Positions 7,866 to 15,213 of a DNA stretch of 33,264 nt are shown here, piece by piece (position 1 is the stretch's first letter; each line of letters opens with the position of its first letter). The notes under the pieces are model-generated. The model was given only the letters and a program-made list of their open reading frames with translations, searched no databases and was not told where the DNA came from. Made by a program: the position numbers and the translations under genes. The stretch is from Caldilinea sp. CFX5 (GTDB taxonomy: Bacteria; Chloroflexota; Anaerolineae; Caldilineales; Caldilineaceae). Location of the stretch: assembly GCA_021405325.1 (NCBI GenBank), contig QWII01000109.1:1-33264 (forward strand). Reading direction: 5' to 3'.

Positions 7866-8156
7866 GTGACCGATGGCCCCTTTGGCGAGTCCGAAATCGT
7901 GCAAGCGTTAACCCGCTTTGCACTGCTGGTCTGGCTCTATCAACAGACGGTCAGCGTCATGGACCTGGCGCTGACCTATGGCTGGTTGGTGGGCACAGGG
8001 CCGGGCGCGGGCATTGCCTTGATGTTTGTCGGCACCTCGCTTTTGGGGGCGGCACTCTGTTTCGCCGGTTATCTTATCCCGGCAGTGCGCAATATCGAAG
8101 AGGCGCTGGCTGATCATACCTATGGGCCGGGGGCTGGGGAAGTCCAACCCGCGTGA
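7866..8156 (+). pseudogene. MFS transporter C-terminal remnant
   Basis: The 96-residue frame resembles the last two membrane segments of an MFS_3 exporter: TGPGAGIALMFVGTSLLGAA, then GYLIPAVRNIEEALADH, a typical cytoplasmic tail. About 300 upstream residues are missing. The GTG at 7866 has no convincing ribosome site, and the first 30 residues look out of register with the family. It is best read as a decayed transporter. A genuine two-helix small protein cannot be excluded. Confidence 0.5.
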
Positions 8157-8443
8157 CGCACCTATCGACTGTCGCGCAAAGGGATCTATCGCTGTATCCT
8201 TTTTCTATATACAGTCCTACTGCCCATATCATGCATCCCCACCATAATAGGCAGCGCACAACTTCGTGTGATCCTTGTTCCAAGCAGTCAACGCTTTTTT
8301 CTGTACACCTTGGAAAGAGGCGCATTTGCACCAAACCCTGTGCACAAAATTTCATGAGTTGCCCTGTCAGTTCACAGTGGACCCGCAGTTGCCGGCGACT
8401 AGGCTATGGACACAGCCAATGACGTTGTAACCATGACTACCCG
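8157..8443 (+). other. AT-richer gap without a supported gene
   Basis: This 287-base interval has lower GC than its neighbours and no reading frame with a ribosome site or family signature on either strand. It may be decayed coding sequence between the MFS remnant and the LAL regulator stump. Confidence 0.5.
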
Positions 8444-8866
8444 ATGACAACAACCATTATGCAATCCAGCCTGCTACGTGCCAAATTCCACCGGCCCATG
8501 CCGCCCACAGTCGCCATTCCACGCGCGCGCCTACTGCAACGCTGGCAGGAGGGAGTGTGCGGTAAAGTGACACTGGTATCGGCGGCGGCAGGATCTGGGA
8601 AGACAACGATTCTTAGCGCCTGGCTCGATCAACTCGTCAGTCGCCCCCCTTCGGCGGCAGCGCCGGACATGATCAAGGTCAGTTGGTTGACCCCGGACAA
8701 AATGGACGATCAACTGCCCCGCTTTCTTCGCTACCTGGTAACGGCCAGTGAGGAACACTTTCCGCATAGTTGTATAGCAGTTACGGTCTTGCTGCAAGAA
8801 AACCCGAATCCTGCCAGTGACGTAGTGGCCGATCTCCTGACCAACAGCCTTGATCCACAACATTGA
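8444..8866 (+). pseudogene. LAL (MalT-like LuxR) regulator, N-terminal stump
   Basis: The 140-residue frame is the first part of a large ATP-binding LuxR-family regulator. It has the family opening KFHRPMPPTVAIPRARLLQ, a Walker A at residues 47-55 (AAAGSGKTT), and WLTPDKMDDQLPRFLRYLV, the usual segment before Walker B. Intact LAL proteins have about 850-950 residues and end in a helix-turn-helix. Here everything after residue 135 is gone and the frame runs into the ribosome site of the next gene. No DNA-binding domain remains, so it cannot work as a regulator. The ATG has no good ribosome site. Confidence 0.75.
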
Positions 8867-8888
8867 CTCGATTGAAAGGAGACTTAGT

Positions 8889-9950
8889 ATGTTCACTCGC
8901 TTGCGTCTCATGGGTAGCGGTCTCGGCTTGGCCGCCCTCCTGTTGGTTGCTTGTAATGCGTCGCCCGCCCCCGCGGCGCCACCGGCTGCCCCAGCGACGA
9001 CAGCACCGACCGTAGCGCCGACTGATACGCCGTCCGCTAGTACCGCAGTCACCGAAACCGCAACGATGACAGAGACAGCGCCGATGACCGGTACGGAAAC
9101 CATGACCGCCACCGAAACGTTGACGACCGCAGCCAGCACAACGCTTGTCCAAATCGACGCCGGCCCCATTGAGGGAGCCATTGCGGATGATGTTCTCGTC
9201 TTCAAGGGGATTCCTTACGCCGCGTCCCCGATCGGGGCTCTGCGCTGGCGTGCGCCCCAACCGGTACCGCCATGGCCTGATGTGCGGCCAGCAACCGCCT
9301 TTGGCAATGATTGCATGCAAGCGCCGGGGGAGGCGGAACCGATCCAAACGACGCCGGATGAGGATTGTTTGTTTGTCAATGTATGGCGACCGGCCCAAGG
9401 TACACCTGACGACACGTTACCCGTGCTGGCCTGGATTCACGGCGGCGGCTTTGTCGGTGGCGGCACGTCGATCCCCTATTACGACGGCAGCGCCTTTGCT
9501 CGTCAGGGTATTGTCGTCGTCACCTTCAACTACCGGCTAGGGCGCTTTGGCTTCTTTGCCCATCCGGCCCTGCTCGCCGCCCAGGAAGGGCCGGTCGGCA
9601 ACTTTGGCTATATGGATCAGATCGCCGCGCTCCAGTGGATACAAAGCAATATTGCGGCATTCGGCGGTGATCCGGCACGAGTGACACTGATGGGTGAGTC
9701 CGCCGGCGGCGCTTCGGTGCTAACGCTGCTCACCTCGCCCATGACGAAAGGGCTTTTTCACCAGGCCATGATCATGTCCGGCGGTGGCCGGCAGGCGCTT
9801 ATTACCCGCCAAATGACGGGCGGTACAGCGGAGCAACCGTCGGCGGATCAACTTGATGCCGGCTTTGCCGCCGCGCTGGGGATCACCGGCGACGCAGACC
9901 ATAACCACAACGGGGGAAAATGTCCCCATCCCCTTTACCCTTACCTATGA
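8889..9950 (+). pseudogene. type B carboxylesterase lipoprotein, truncated after the nucleophile
   Basis: AAAGGAG precedes ATG 8889. The product begins with a lipoprotein signal (LLLVAC, Cys22), then a Thr/Pro/Ala-rich linker to about residue 80. The carboxylesterase domain follows: FKGIPYAASPIGALRW, DCLFVNVWRP, the oxyanion motif HGGGF, and the elbow GESAGG with Ser271. Type B esterases run to about 500 residues and need a later Glu and His, which are absent. Homology ends at GITGD near 9888. The frame then reads 20 unrelated residues to a stop, because a YbaY-like fragment has been joined in another frame. It is probably exported but catalytically dead. Confidence 0.8.
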
Positions 9951-10104
9951 TCCGGGGCAGATCGACGCCCGTTTTACCTATGCACTGCGTGCGCGCAGCA
10001 CTGTCAATGGCGAGTTGCGCTGGATCAATACCGAACAGTATGCCGTCTTGACCAAAGGCGCACCCACGAGCGGAGTGCAGGTCGTGGTTCAACCGGCGAA
10101 CTAG
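9892..10104 (+). pseudogene. YbaY-family lipoprotein C-terminal fragment
   Basis: In the +1 frame relative to the esterase, bases 9892-10104 encode about 70 residues beginning TQTITTTGENVPIPFTL and including DARFTYALRARSTV, GELRWINTEQYAVLT and a closing QVVVQPAN. This is the C-terminal half of a YbaY-type domain, known from lipoproteins and META-domain proteins. The signal peptide and first half are missing, and there is no start of its own. It abuts the esterase at about 9888-9895, so a deletion has fused two genes out of frame. Confidence 0.65.
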
Positions 10105-10127
10105 ATCAAGGGAGCGGAAGCAACATC

Positions 10128-10653
10128 ATGAAAATTTATGCAACGGCTCACGCTACCTTCTTTACCGCCCTGACCGTGTTGCTCTTACTCGCGGGTTGCC
10201 AGTCGCGGCCCGTTGTCAATCCGCCGGTGGCCCAGGCGAAACCGACACCCGTCACCACCTTGACCGCCTACCCGAACTACTGCGTGTTTGCCAACAGCAT
10301 GGCGTGCGTTGCCTGGTCAACCTTTCGATGTGGGGCGCGGCAGCCGATTCGGCGATTGGCTTTGATCCTCACCGGCAGCGAGTCACTTACCTATGCCGAA
10401 GCCACCGCTCAGATCGGCGCGGTGATTGGCAAGGAAGTGTACTATATCAACCAGACGTTGGACGAAGCATGGGCCAGCATGGCAGCGATTGGGCTACGTG
10501 ACCCCTACTTGCACGATCTGATCGAACTCTATCGCCTCTTTGGCGCCAGTTATGGGGCAGCAGGACATTGTGACTGAGATCGCACAGCAGCCACCTATCC
10601 CCTTTGCCCAGTTTGCTCGCGACCACGCCGCGCTTTTTCGCGGATCTGCATAG
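10128..10653 (+). pseudogene. chimera: lipoprotein N-terminus joined to NmrA-like C-terminus
   Basis: The ATG at 10128 opens a clear lipoprotein signal (LLLLAGC, Cys24) and about 45 further residues I do not recognise. From about 10350 the same frame becomes the C-terminal part of an NmrA/azoreductase-like NAD(P)-binding protein: LTGSESLTYAEATAQIGAVIGKEV, then DLIELYRLFGASYGAA. Near 10560 the frame shifts by +1. Translation stops at 10577 in the first frame, but the family tail continues in the other (TEIAQQPPIPFAQFARDHAALF) to TAG at 10651-10653. The NAD-binding N-terminus is absent. No functional product is expected. Confidence 0.65.
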
Positions 10654-10673
10654 CAGTGAGAAAGGAGAATCTT

Positions 10674-11110
10674 ATGTCTAGCATCGAAGCACGCCATGAA
10701 CAGGCGCTCCGCCGTTTCTACAACCTCTTTCAGAGCGAGGCCTTTCGCCAGGGCGATTTTTCAGCGTTGGATGAAATTCTGGCGCCAAGTTTCACTGATC
10801 ACGATCTGGTGCCGGGACAAGGGCCAGGGGTTCAAGGGCTGAAAGATGCCTTTGCCGGCTTCTATCAGGCCTTTCCCGACTTTAACACAGAATTGAAAGA
10901 TATTGTGGTCCAGGGTAATAAGGCCGCCGTTTGTTTTCAAATTTCGGGCAGTCAACTGGGCCACTTTATGGGAGTTCCGCCCACGGGGAAACGTTTTTCG
11001 GCGCAAGCCATGGGTTTTATCTGCTCGTTGAGCAGATAAAACCCACCGACCGTTGGGGCAACGCCGACTGGCTGGGGGTGATGCAGCAACTTGGCTTGAT
11101 GAATGGCTAG
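10674..11110 (+). pseudogene. SnoaL-like ester cyclase with a frameshift
   Basis: AAAGGAG precedes ATG 10674. The first 110 residues form a good ester cyclase/SnoaL domain: RFYNLFQSEAFRQGDFSAL, APSFTDHD, FYQAFPDFNTELKDIV, GHFMGVPPTGKRFSAQAMG. The frame then stops at 11039. The family C-terminus continues in the -1 frame as TDRWGNADWLGVMQQLGLMNG to TAG at 11108-11110, so about one base has been lost near 11008-11014. A perfect 16-bp palindrome begins exactly there. The family catalyses ring closures in polyketides, but many members are uncharacterised stand-alone proteins. Confidence 0.75.
11011..11045. repeat. perfect 16-bp palindrome with 3-base loop
   Basis: TGGGTTTTATCTGCTC (11011-11026) and its exact complement (11030-11045) flank the loop GTT. 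It lies inside the ester cyclase reading frame at the point where the frame breaks. There is no U-tract after it, so it is not a typical terminator. Confidence 0.85.
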
Positions 11111-11394
11111 TCCAGGGCGGCGTAAATAGACCAATAGCTCGTAGGTGTGGCTGTTGTAAATGGTCGTATGGTTTGCCGGCTCGTGCGGCTACTGTTAGGC
11201 GTAAAAAAGGAGTAGCAACCGCAAGGGGTTTGCGAGGGTTTTACGATGGCTTTCCCTTCTCTAAGTGTCTGTCCGAAAATTTCTGCGGAACGATATCAAA
11301 CACCCTGGCATTCAACAGCATTAGCGCAAGCACCCCACTGGCATCGTTAAAGAGACACACCTTGCCACTGCGCTATTCGCCTTCCAACTTGCGC
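11111..11394. other. gap of 284 bases, no supported gene
   Basis: No frame on either strand shows a family I recognise. A minus-strand stretch around 11240-11360 reads VCLFNDASGVLALMLLNARVF and on to a stop. It might be a decayed C-terminus, but I cannot assign it. A short foldback (CGTAAAA ... TTTTACG) lies at about 11201-11247. Confidence 0.4.
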
Positions 11395-11946
11395 TCATGC
11401 AGCCTTTTGTGGTTGGTAATGGTGCGCGATTGCCCCTGAGCTGAATGTCTTGGTCTCCAAGAGTTTGAATGTATTGACGCCCATACGCTCGAAAAGGCGT
11501 GGTCCTTCGCCAAAGGTAAACGGAAAGACGAGAATACGGATTTCATCCACCAGCTCTTGTTTGAGCATCGTATGCGTCATTTCACCCACGCCATATTGCA
11601 GCAAATCTTTGCCTGGCTCTTGCTTGAGCTTCCTGATTGCCTCACCGACATCGCCCTTGAGCAGCGTGGCATTCCATTGCAGCGGCTCTTTCATGGTGCG
11701 GGATGCGACATACTTGGGCAAATTGTTGATCTGATCGGCGTCTTTTCCTTGCCGGGTCGGCCAAACTTGGACGAAGCCTTCGTAGGTATTCCGCCCCATC
11801 AAGAGTGCGCCCGGCATGAACAAAAGGTCACTGAGATACGCCTGAACATCTGGGCTGTGGAAGGCGAAGATCTGCTGCCAGAAGGCTCCGTCTCCCCCCA
11901 TCACACCATCAAGTGACACTTCAACTTCCACAATGATTTTTCTCAT
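11395..11946 (-). CDS. dihydrofolate reductase-family (RibD_C) protein 1
   Basis: A 183-residue protein of the RibD C-terminal/DHFR-like fold: MRKIIVEVEVSLDGVMGG at the start, MGRNTYEGF, YVASRTMKEPLQW, GKDLLQYGVGEM and a C-terminal ILVFPFTFGEGPRLFE. I start it at 11946, where AAAGGGAGAACATCC precedes the ATG. The in-frame extension upstream to 12189 has no similarity to the family. Such stand-alone proteins are common and mostly uncharacterised; they probably bind NADPH and reduce a pterin- or flavin-like substrate. It is the only intact gene between 7850 and 12780. Two relatives lie at 20928-21539 and 24196-24582. Confidence 0.88.
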   Translation of the reverse strand: MRKIIVEVEVSLDGVMGGDGAFWQQIFAFHSPDVQAYLSDLLFMPGALLMGRNTYEGFVQVWPTRQGKDADQINNLPKYVASRTMKEPLQWNATLLKGDVGEAIRKLKQEPGKDLLQYGVGEMTHTMLKQELVDEIRILVFPFTFGEGPRLFERMGVNTFKLLETKTFSSGAIAHHYQPQKAA

Positions 11947-12011
11947 GGATGTTCTCCCTTTATTGAATAATGTAATTACAACCATTAGGGAAGCATAGCA
12001 TGGAGTGGTTG

Positions 12012-12037
12012 AGTTGTCTTGTAAATAAACGACAACT
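12012..12037. promoter_or_regulatory. 7-bp inverted repeat upstream of DHFR-family gene 1
   Basis: AGTTGTC (12012-12018) and GACAACT (12031-12037) flank a 12-base AT-rich spacer, 66 bases ahead of the ATG at 11946. On the minus strand a weak TTTACA lies in the spacer. The arrangement fits an operator over a promoter, but no -10 box at good spacing is clear. Confidence 0.35.
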
Positions 12038-12185
12038 GAGGAGGATTGCTGCATAAGGCGAGTCGGAGAGACGTTCGTCAACAGTAAATATCCGCTGGTT
12101 GTTTGCCATAGGGAAAACATGCCTTTTCTGGTTACTTCGTGTTTGCCGTGATTCGTTCTTCCCAAACAATCGGATAGCTGTACAT

Positions 12186-12340
12186 TCATGCTGCGCCTTC
12201 CGCCCCTTTGCGCAGGAAGATTAGCAAAATTATATCACGAAGCTTGCGTCCCAGCCAGCCCGTCGGCGCTTTTGTTGCCCAGTTTCGCATGATTGTTTGA
12301 CGATGCGCTCAAAGCGCGCCGGACGTAACCAAAGGTGGCA
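12186..12340 (-). pseudogene. possible FAD-monooxygenase C-terminal remnant
   Basis: Two minus-strand pieces in different frames, RFERIVKQS (about 12300-12330) and MRNWATKAPTGWLGRKLRDI (from 12290), read in order like the end of a PHBH-type FAD monooxygenase. In that family RIVKQS-like text is followed by a W/P-rich segment and a WLRD helix. The match is short and needs a frameshift, so it is tentative. The surrounding 11947-12493 gap holds no other supported gene. Confidence 0.2.
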
Positions 12341-12493
12341 AAGGCGGAGCGCGCCTATTTCGAAAATGAGTGCATTCGGCTGTAGTGCGTCTGCGATGCG
12401 TTGCAACCCCATCTTTGTGTGTTGCCCATCTTGATTCTCCTACGGTGTGAATCATTCTGTTGGGAATGTTACGTTTGCACGCCGATTCGCACT

Positions 12494-12718
12494 TTAGCCC
12501 ATAGGATGGGAAGAGTTCAGGTTGGTAGTCACCAGGTAACGATAAGCGACGTTTAGCACAGTGTGATCCTCGCCGGGCCGGCCAACCATTTGTAAACCGA
12601 TCGGTAGCCCATTATCATCAAAGCCACAAGGGACGCTAATGGCTGGTAGGCTATAGTAGTTGGCGAAGGCAGTCATTTTCGCCGAGAGCGCCTGAGCATC
12701 ATGGCTGGCCTCCTGCAC
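12494..12718 (-). pseudogene. amidase (GatA-like) C-terminal fragment
   Basis: About 60 residues match the C-terminal end of amidase signature enzymes: [40 protein letters not shown], then VAYRYL. Intact amidases have about 460-500 residues with a Ser-Ser-Lys triad, and none of that part is present. The first residues have no start with a ribosome site. It is clearly a remnant. Confidence 0.8.
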
Positions 12719-12783
12719 CCGTAGTTAAGCAAAAACCTGGTTTCTTCCCTGCGGGTTAGTCGTTAGGACCCATCGATCAAAGG

Positions 12784-14391
12784 TCAGGGCGAATCAGCCG
12801 CCACGTCCACAGTTTGTGCCTGGCGCTGTTCCTGGCTGGGCAGGAGCCACGCCACCGGGAAAGCGCCCGGGGTCATATCGGATGCCGCGCCGGCGGTAAA
12901 CTCTTCGACTGCAAGCAGGGGGCGAATCGCCGTTTCCACCATGCCGTGGGCAAAATAGTGTTGCAGCCGGTCATTGCGCAGCGCATTCCCCAGCGCCATC
13001 ATAACCATGCCCTGATCCAGCGCCAGGACATAGCGCGCCACTTCGCCGGTGCTGACATTGACCGAATCCCAGAAACCCCACTCGCCATAGACAGCAAAGT
13101 TCGCCCGCAGCGCTTCCAGGTTACTCAGGCTGGCTTCCGGGGCAAAGTCAAGCGCCAGGAAGACGGCATGAGGCGTCACCACGCCGTTGGTATAGGCGCT
13201 GGGCGGCGGGATGGGTTGCGGCGGTCGGTCGGGGCAGTCGCCAAAGCCATAATCGACCAGGGTGTTGTCATTGTTGGACGCATAGCCGTCCGGTCGCAAG
13301 CCAATCGCATCGACGCCATACTCACGATAGCCGCCGGCGGGGTTGTTGGCCGGGGAGAAGCCCCAGTAGCCATAGCCCGCCTCGGTGGCGCCATGCAGGA
13401 TTTGGGCCTGCACATAGAGCGGATGGTTGATGCCCCAACTGCGCTCCCCCCACCTTTCTTCCGGCACAAAGAGGGGAACCATCAGCGCCTCGAACATGCT
13501 GCCGCCCCAACTGGGGACAATCTGCATATTCTGATAGGTATAGTGGCCTTCATAGACATCCACGTCCAGATAGTTCCGCCAGACCCCTTCCGGCTTCATC
13601 TCTTGCCAGCTCCAATCGCAAGTGTCGGGAAAAGTGCGCCACATCTTGAAGTAATGGGTGGGCGGGACCTGTCCGCGGGCAATGGCGATATAGCTGGCAA
13701 TGCGCGGCTCGGTGTTGAGCGTACCATAGTGATGACAGGTGAAGCCGTTAGCATGACAACCGCCCGGTGGCGGCGCCGGCCAATACCCGCCCCGCAGCAG
13801 CCCGGCATTGGGGTCGTAGTAAAAGCCAAAGTTCATGCGATCGAGGATGGCCTGGGCCTGGTCGCGCCACTGGGGGACGCTGTTCGTCACCATAATCAAG
13901 GCGGTCGCCAGCCAGCCGTTGTCCACACTGGAGAGAAAGGGGTAGACGGGGTCGCCGGTGGGCGGCCAGGTGGTGAGCTTGGCGCCGGTCGCCGGGTCAT
14001 ACCAGTTGTAATACTGGCCGCTCTCGGCGTGCCGCTCCAGAGCGGCCAGTGTCTGCAACGTTTGGCCGATGCGGTCACGCGCTTCTTCGGGTTTGATGAT
14101 CTGGAGGTCGCGCGCCGCCAGCGTACTCCAGATATAGGCGCCGATATTGGTCGGCGAGGTGTACCCGGCGCGTTCGCCGGCGGCATTGATATTATCGGCG
14201 GGCAGACCATTGGGATGAGTAAGGACAACAAACGATTGCCACGTTGCCGTAGCATACATCTGCAACGTCTCGCGTTCAGAACGCTTCTGCATATTCACTT
14301 GGGATCCTTGCGCTTGCATTGGTGTGGTAAATAGAATCAACACCAATACGCTCAAGACCCCGTTCAGGCAACGGTAGGTTTTGCGCTTCAT
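12784..14391 (-). CDS. exported glycoamylase-like (PF10091-type) glycoside hydrolase
   Basis: A 535-residue secreted protein with an N-terminal signal (LNGVLSVLVLILFTTPMQAQG). The domain begins at about residue 70 with SPTNIGAYIWSTLAARDL, then YNWYDPATG and FLSSVDNGWLATAL. Next come EPRIASYIAIARGQVPPTHYF, SWGGSMFEALM, and the closing YGEWGFWDSVNV and LDQGMVMMALGNAL. This order matches the glycoamylase-like domain of GH144 beta-1,2-glucanases and the cyclic beta-1,2-glucan synthase cyclisation domain. ATG 14391 follows AAAGGAG at 6 bases. It lies downstream of a CUT1 transporter, so it probably cuts a beta-glucan outside the cell. The exact linkage is inferred. Confidence 0.82.
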   Translation of the reverse strand: MKRKTYRCLNGVLSVLVLILFTTPMQAQGSQVNMQKRSERETLQMYATATWQSFVVLTHPNGLPADNINAAGERAGYTSPTNIGAYIWSTLAARDLQIIKPEEARDRIGQTLQTLAALERHAESGQYYNWYDPATGAKLTTWPPTGDPVYPFLSSVDNGWLATALIMVTNSVPQWRDQAQAILDRMNFGFYYDPNAGLLRGGYWPAPPPGGCHANGFTCHHYGTLNTEPRIASYIAIARGQVPPTHYFKMWRTFPDTCDWSWQEMKPEGVWRNYLDVDVYEGHYTYQNMQIVPSWGGSMFEALMVPLFVPEERWGERSWGINHPLYVQAQILHGATEAGYGYWGFSPANNPAGGYREYGVDAIGLRPDGYASNNDNTLVDYGFGDCPDRPPQPIPPPSAYTNGVVTPHAVFLALDFAPEASLSNLEALRANFAVYGEWGFWDSVNVSTGEVARYVLALDQGMVMMALGNALRNDRLQHYFAHGMVETAIRPLLAVEEFTAGAASDMTPGAFPVAWLLPSQEQRQAQTVDVAADSP

Positions 14392-14472
14392 CAATCGCTC
14401 CTTTCTCTATGATTGGGCGGTATTGCACATCTGTTGTATGAATTGCTTGATGCTCTCTGGGGCCATCGCAAC

Positions 14473-14478
14473 ATTATA
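14473..14478 (-). promoter_or_regulatory. candidate -10 box for the glycoamylase-like gene
   Basis: On the minus strand a perfect TATAAT lies 80 bases ahead of the ATG at 14391, just after the TPR gene ends. The -35 region is weak (AACAGA at 17 bases). The gene may have its own promoter besides readthrough from the transporter operon. Confidence 0.4.
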
Positions 14479-14499
14479 CAAGCATTGGTATACTGTCTG

Positions 14500-15114
14500 T
14501 TATTCGGCGGGGAGATCGGCCAGATGCGCCTGGGCGCGTGCGCTCAAATCAGGGCGGTCGGTAAAGAGCCGGGGGATCGATTCATAGATGGCGCGGGCGT
14601 CGCTGATCTGGCCGGCGGCTTCGTACAGTTCGCCCAGACGCAGGTAAATTTCAGCAAAATAAGGGGCCGGTTTGCCGATGTTGGCTTGAATGTATTGCTC
14701 GGCCTCCTTGATGGTAAGCCGCTGGTCAATGATCTCCTGGCTGCGCGCCTGGGCCTGCACCACTGCCGCCGGTTGCGGCCAGGAATAGGGATTGGACCAG
14801 ATCTTCTCCACGGCCAGATAGCCGCCGTGATTGACATATTGGTTGGTCGCCGCATCAAAGGTTTGGTAGCCCACCAGTGCGTCCAGATAGTTGCCGGCGG
14901 CGTAGCTGGCCTCGGCGTCGGCCATAAAGCGCGCCGTCAGTTGATTGGCGTTGTACCAGGCCAGCGTAAAGGCGCCGACAAAGAGCAGCACAACGGCCAC
15001 GATGCCCCAAAGCCAGCGCTGGCCAGACCGCTGTGCTGCCGCTTCAGCAGCGCTCTCCTGGGTTGGGGCTGGCTTGGGTGCAGTGGCAGCAGGGGCCGGG
15101 AATGAGGTTGTCAT
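14500..15114 (-). CDS. membrane-anchored TPR-like protein
   Basis: A 204-residue protein with a Pro/Ala-rich cytoplasmic start, one membrane segment at about residues 34-55 (WLWGIVAVVLLFVGAFTLAW), then helical repeats: SYAAGNYLDALVGYQTF, and YFAEIYLRLGELYEAAGQIS with DARAIYESI, a tetratricopeptide pattern. I start it at ATG 15114; the GTG at 15150 would lie within the 32-bp inverted repeat. It sits between the permease and hydrolase genes, so it may be an assembly or scaffold protein for the uptake system. No ribosome site is obvious. Confidence 0.7.
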   Translation of the reverse strand: MTTSFPAPAATAPKPAPTQESAAEAAAQRSGQRWLWGIVAVVLLFVGAFTLAWYNANQLTARFMADAEASYAAGNYLDALVGYQTFDAATNQYVNHGGYLAVEKIWSNPYSWPQPAAVVQAQARSQEIIDQRLTIKEAEQYIQANIGKPAPYFAEIYLRLGELYEAAGQISDARAIYESIPRLFTDRPDLSARAQAHLADLPAE

Positions 15115-15141
15115 AGGTAAATGTCTTTGCGCAAAACTAAC

Positions 15142-15211
15142 TTTAGACACGGTAGTAAAGCCTTTAGTCTTTGGGGCATCAAAGACTAAAGGCTTTACTA
15201 CCGTGTCTAAA
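15142..15211. mobile_element. perfect 32-bp inverted repeat element, 6-base loop
   Basis: Bases 15142-15173 and 15180-15211 are exact reverse complements (TTTAGACACGG outermost, CTTTAGTCTTTG innermost). The direct repeat AAAACTAAC abuts the left arm (15133-15141) and recurs at 15220-15228, 8 bases beyond the right arm, where it is part of the permease coding end. This resembles an imperfect target duplication. The element lies between the MalG-type permease stop and the TPR gene and would terminate or stabilise the transcript. Confidence 0.65.
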
Positions 15212-15213
15212 CG

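Noticed and set aside
8157..8443. Small protein or RNA gene in the AT-richer gap
   Set aside because: No ribosome site, cloverleaf or conserved hairpin could be seen on either strand.
11000..11045. Programmed -1 frameshift in the ester cyclase
   Set aside because: A strong stem-loop is present, but there is no X-XXY-YYZ slippery heptamer in the right frame upstream, so mutation is more likely.
11947..12189. N-terminal extension of DHFR-family protein 1
   Set aside because: The open frame continues upstream, but the extra residues match nothing in the family, and a strong ribosome site precedes the inner ATG.
12814..14334. 506-residue plus-strand frame opposite the glycoamylase-like gene
   Set aside because: It has no ribosome site or family motif, and the minus strand holds a complete secreted enzyme with conserved motifs. 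It is a GC-driven shadow.
15115..15150. GTG start for the TPR protein at 15150
   Set aside because: It falls within the inverted-repeat element; the inner ATG at 15114 gives a normal N-terminus.
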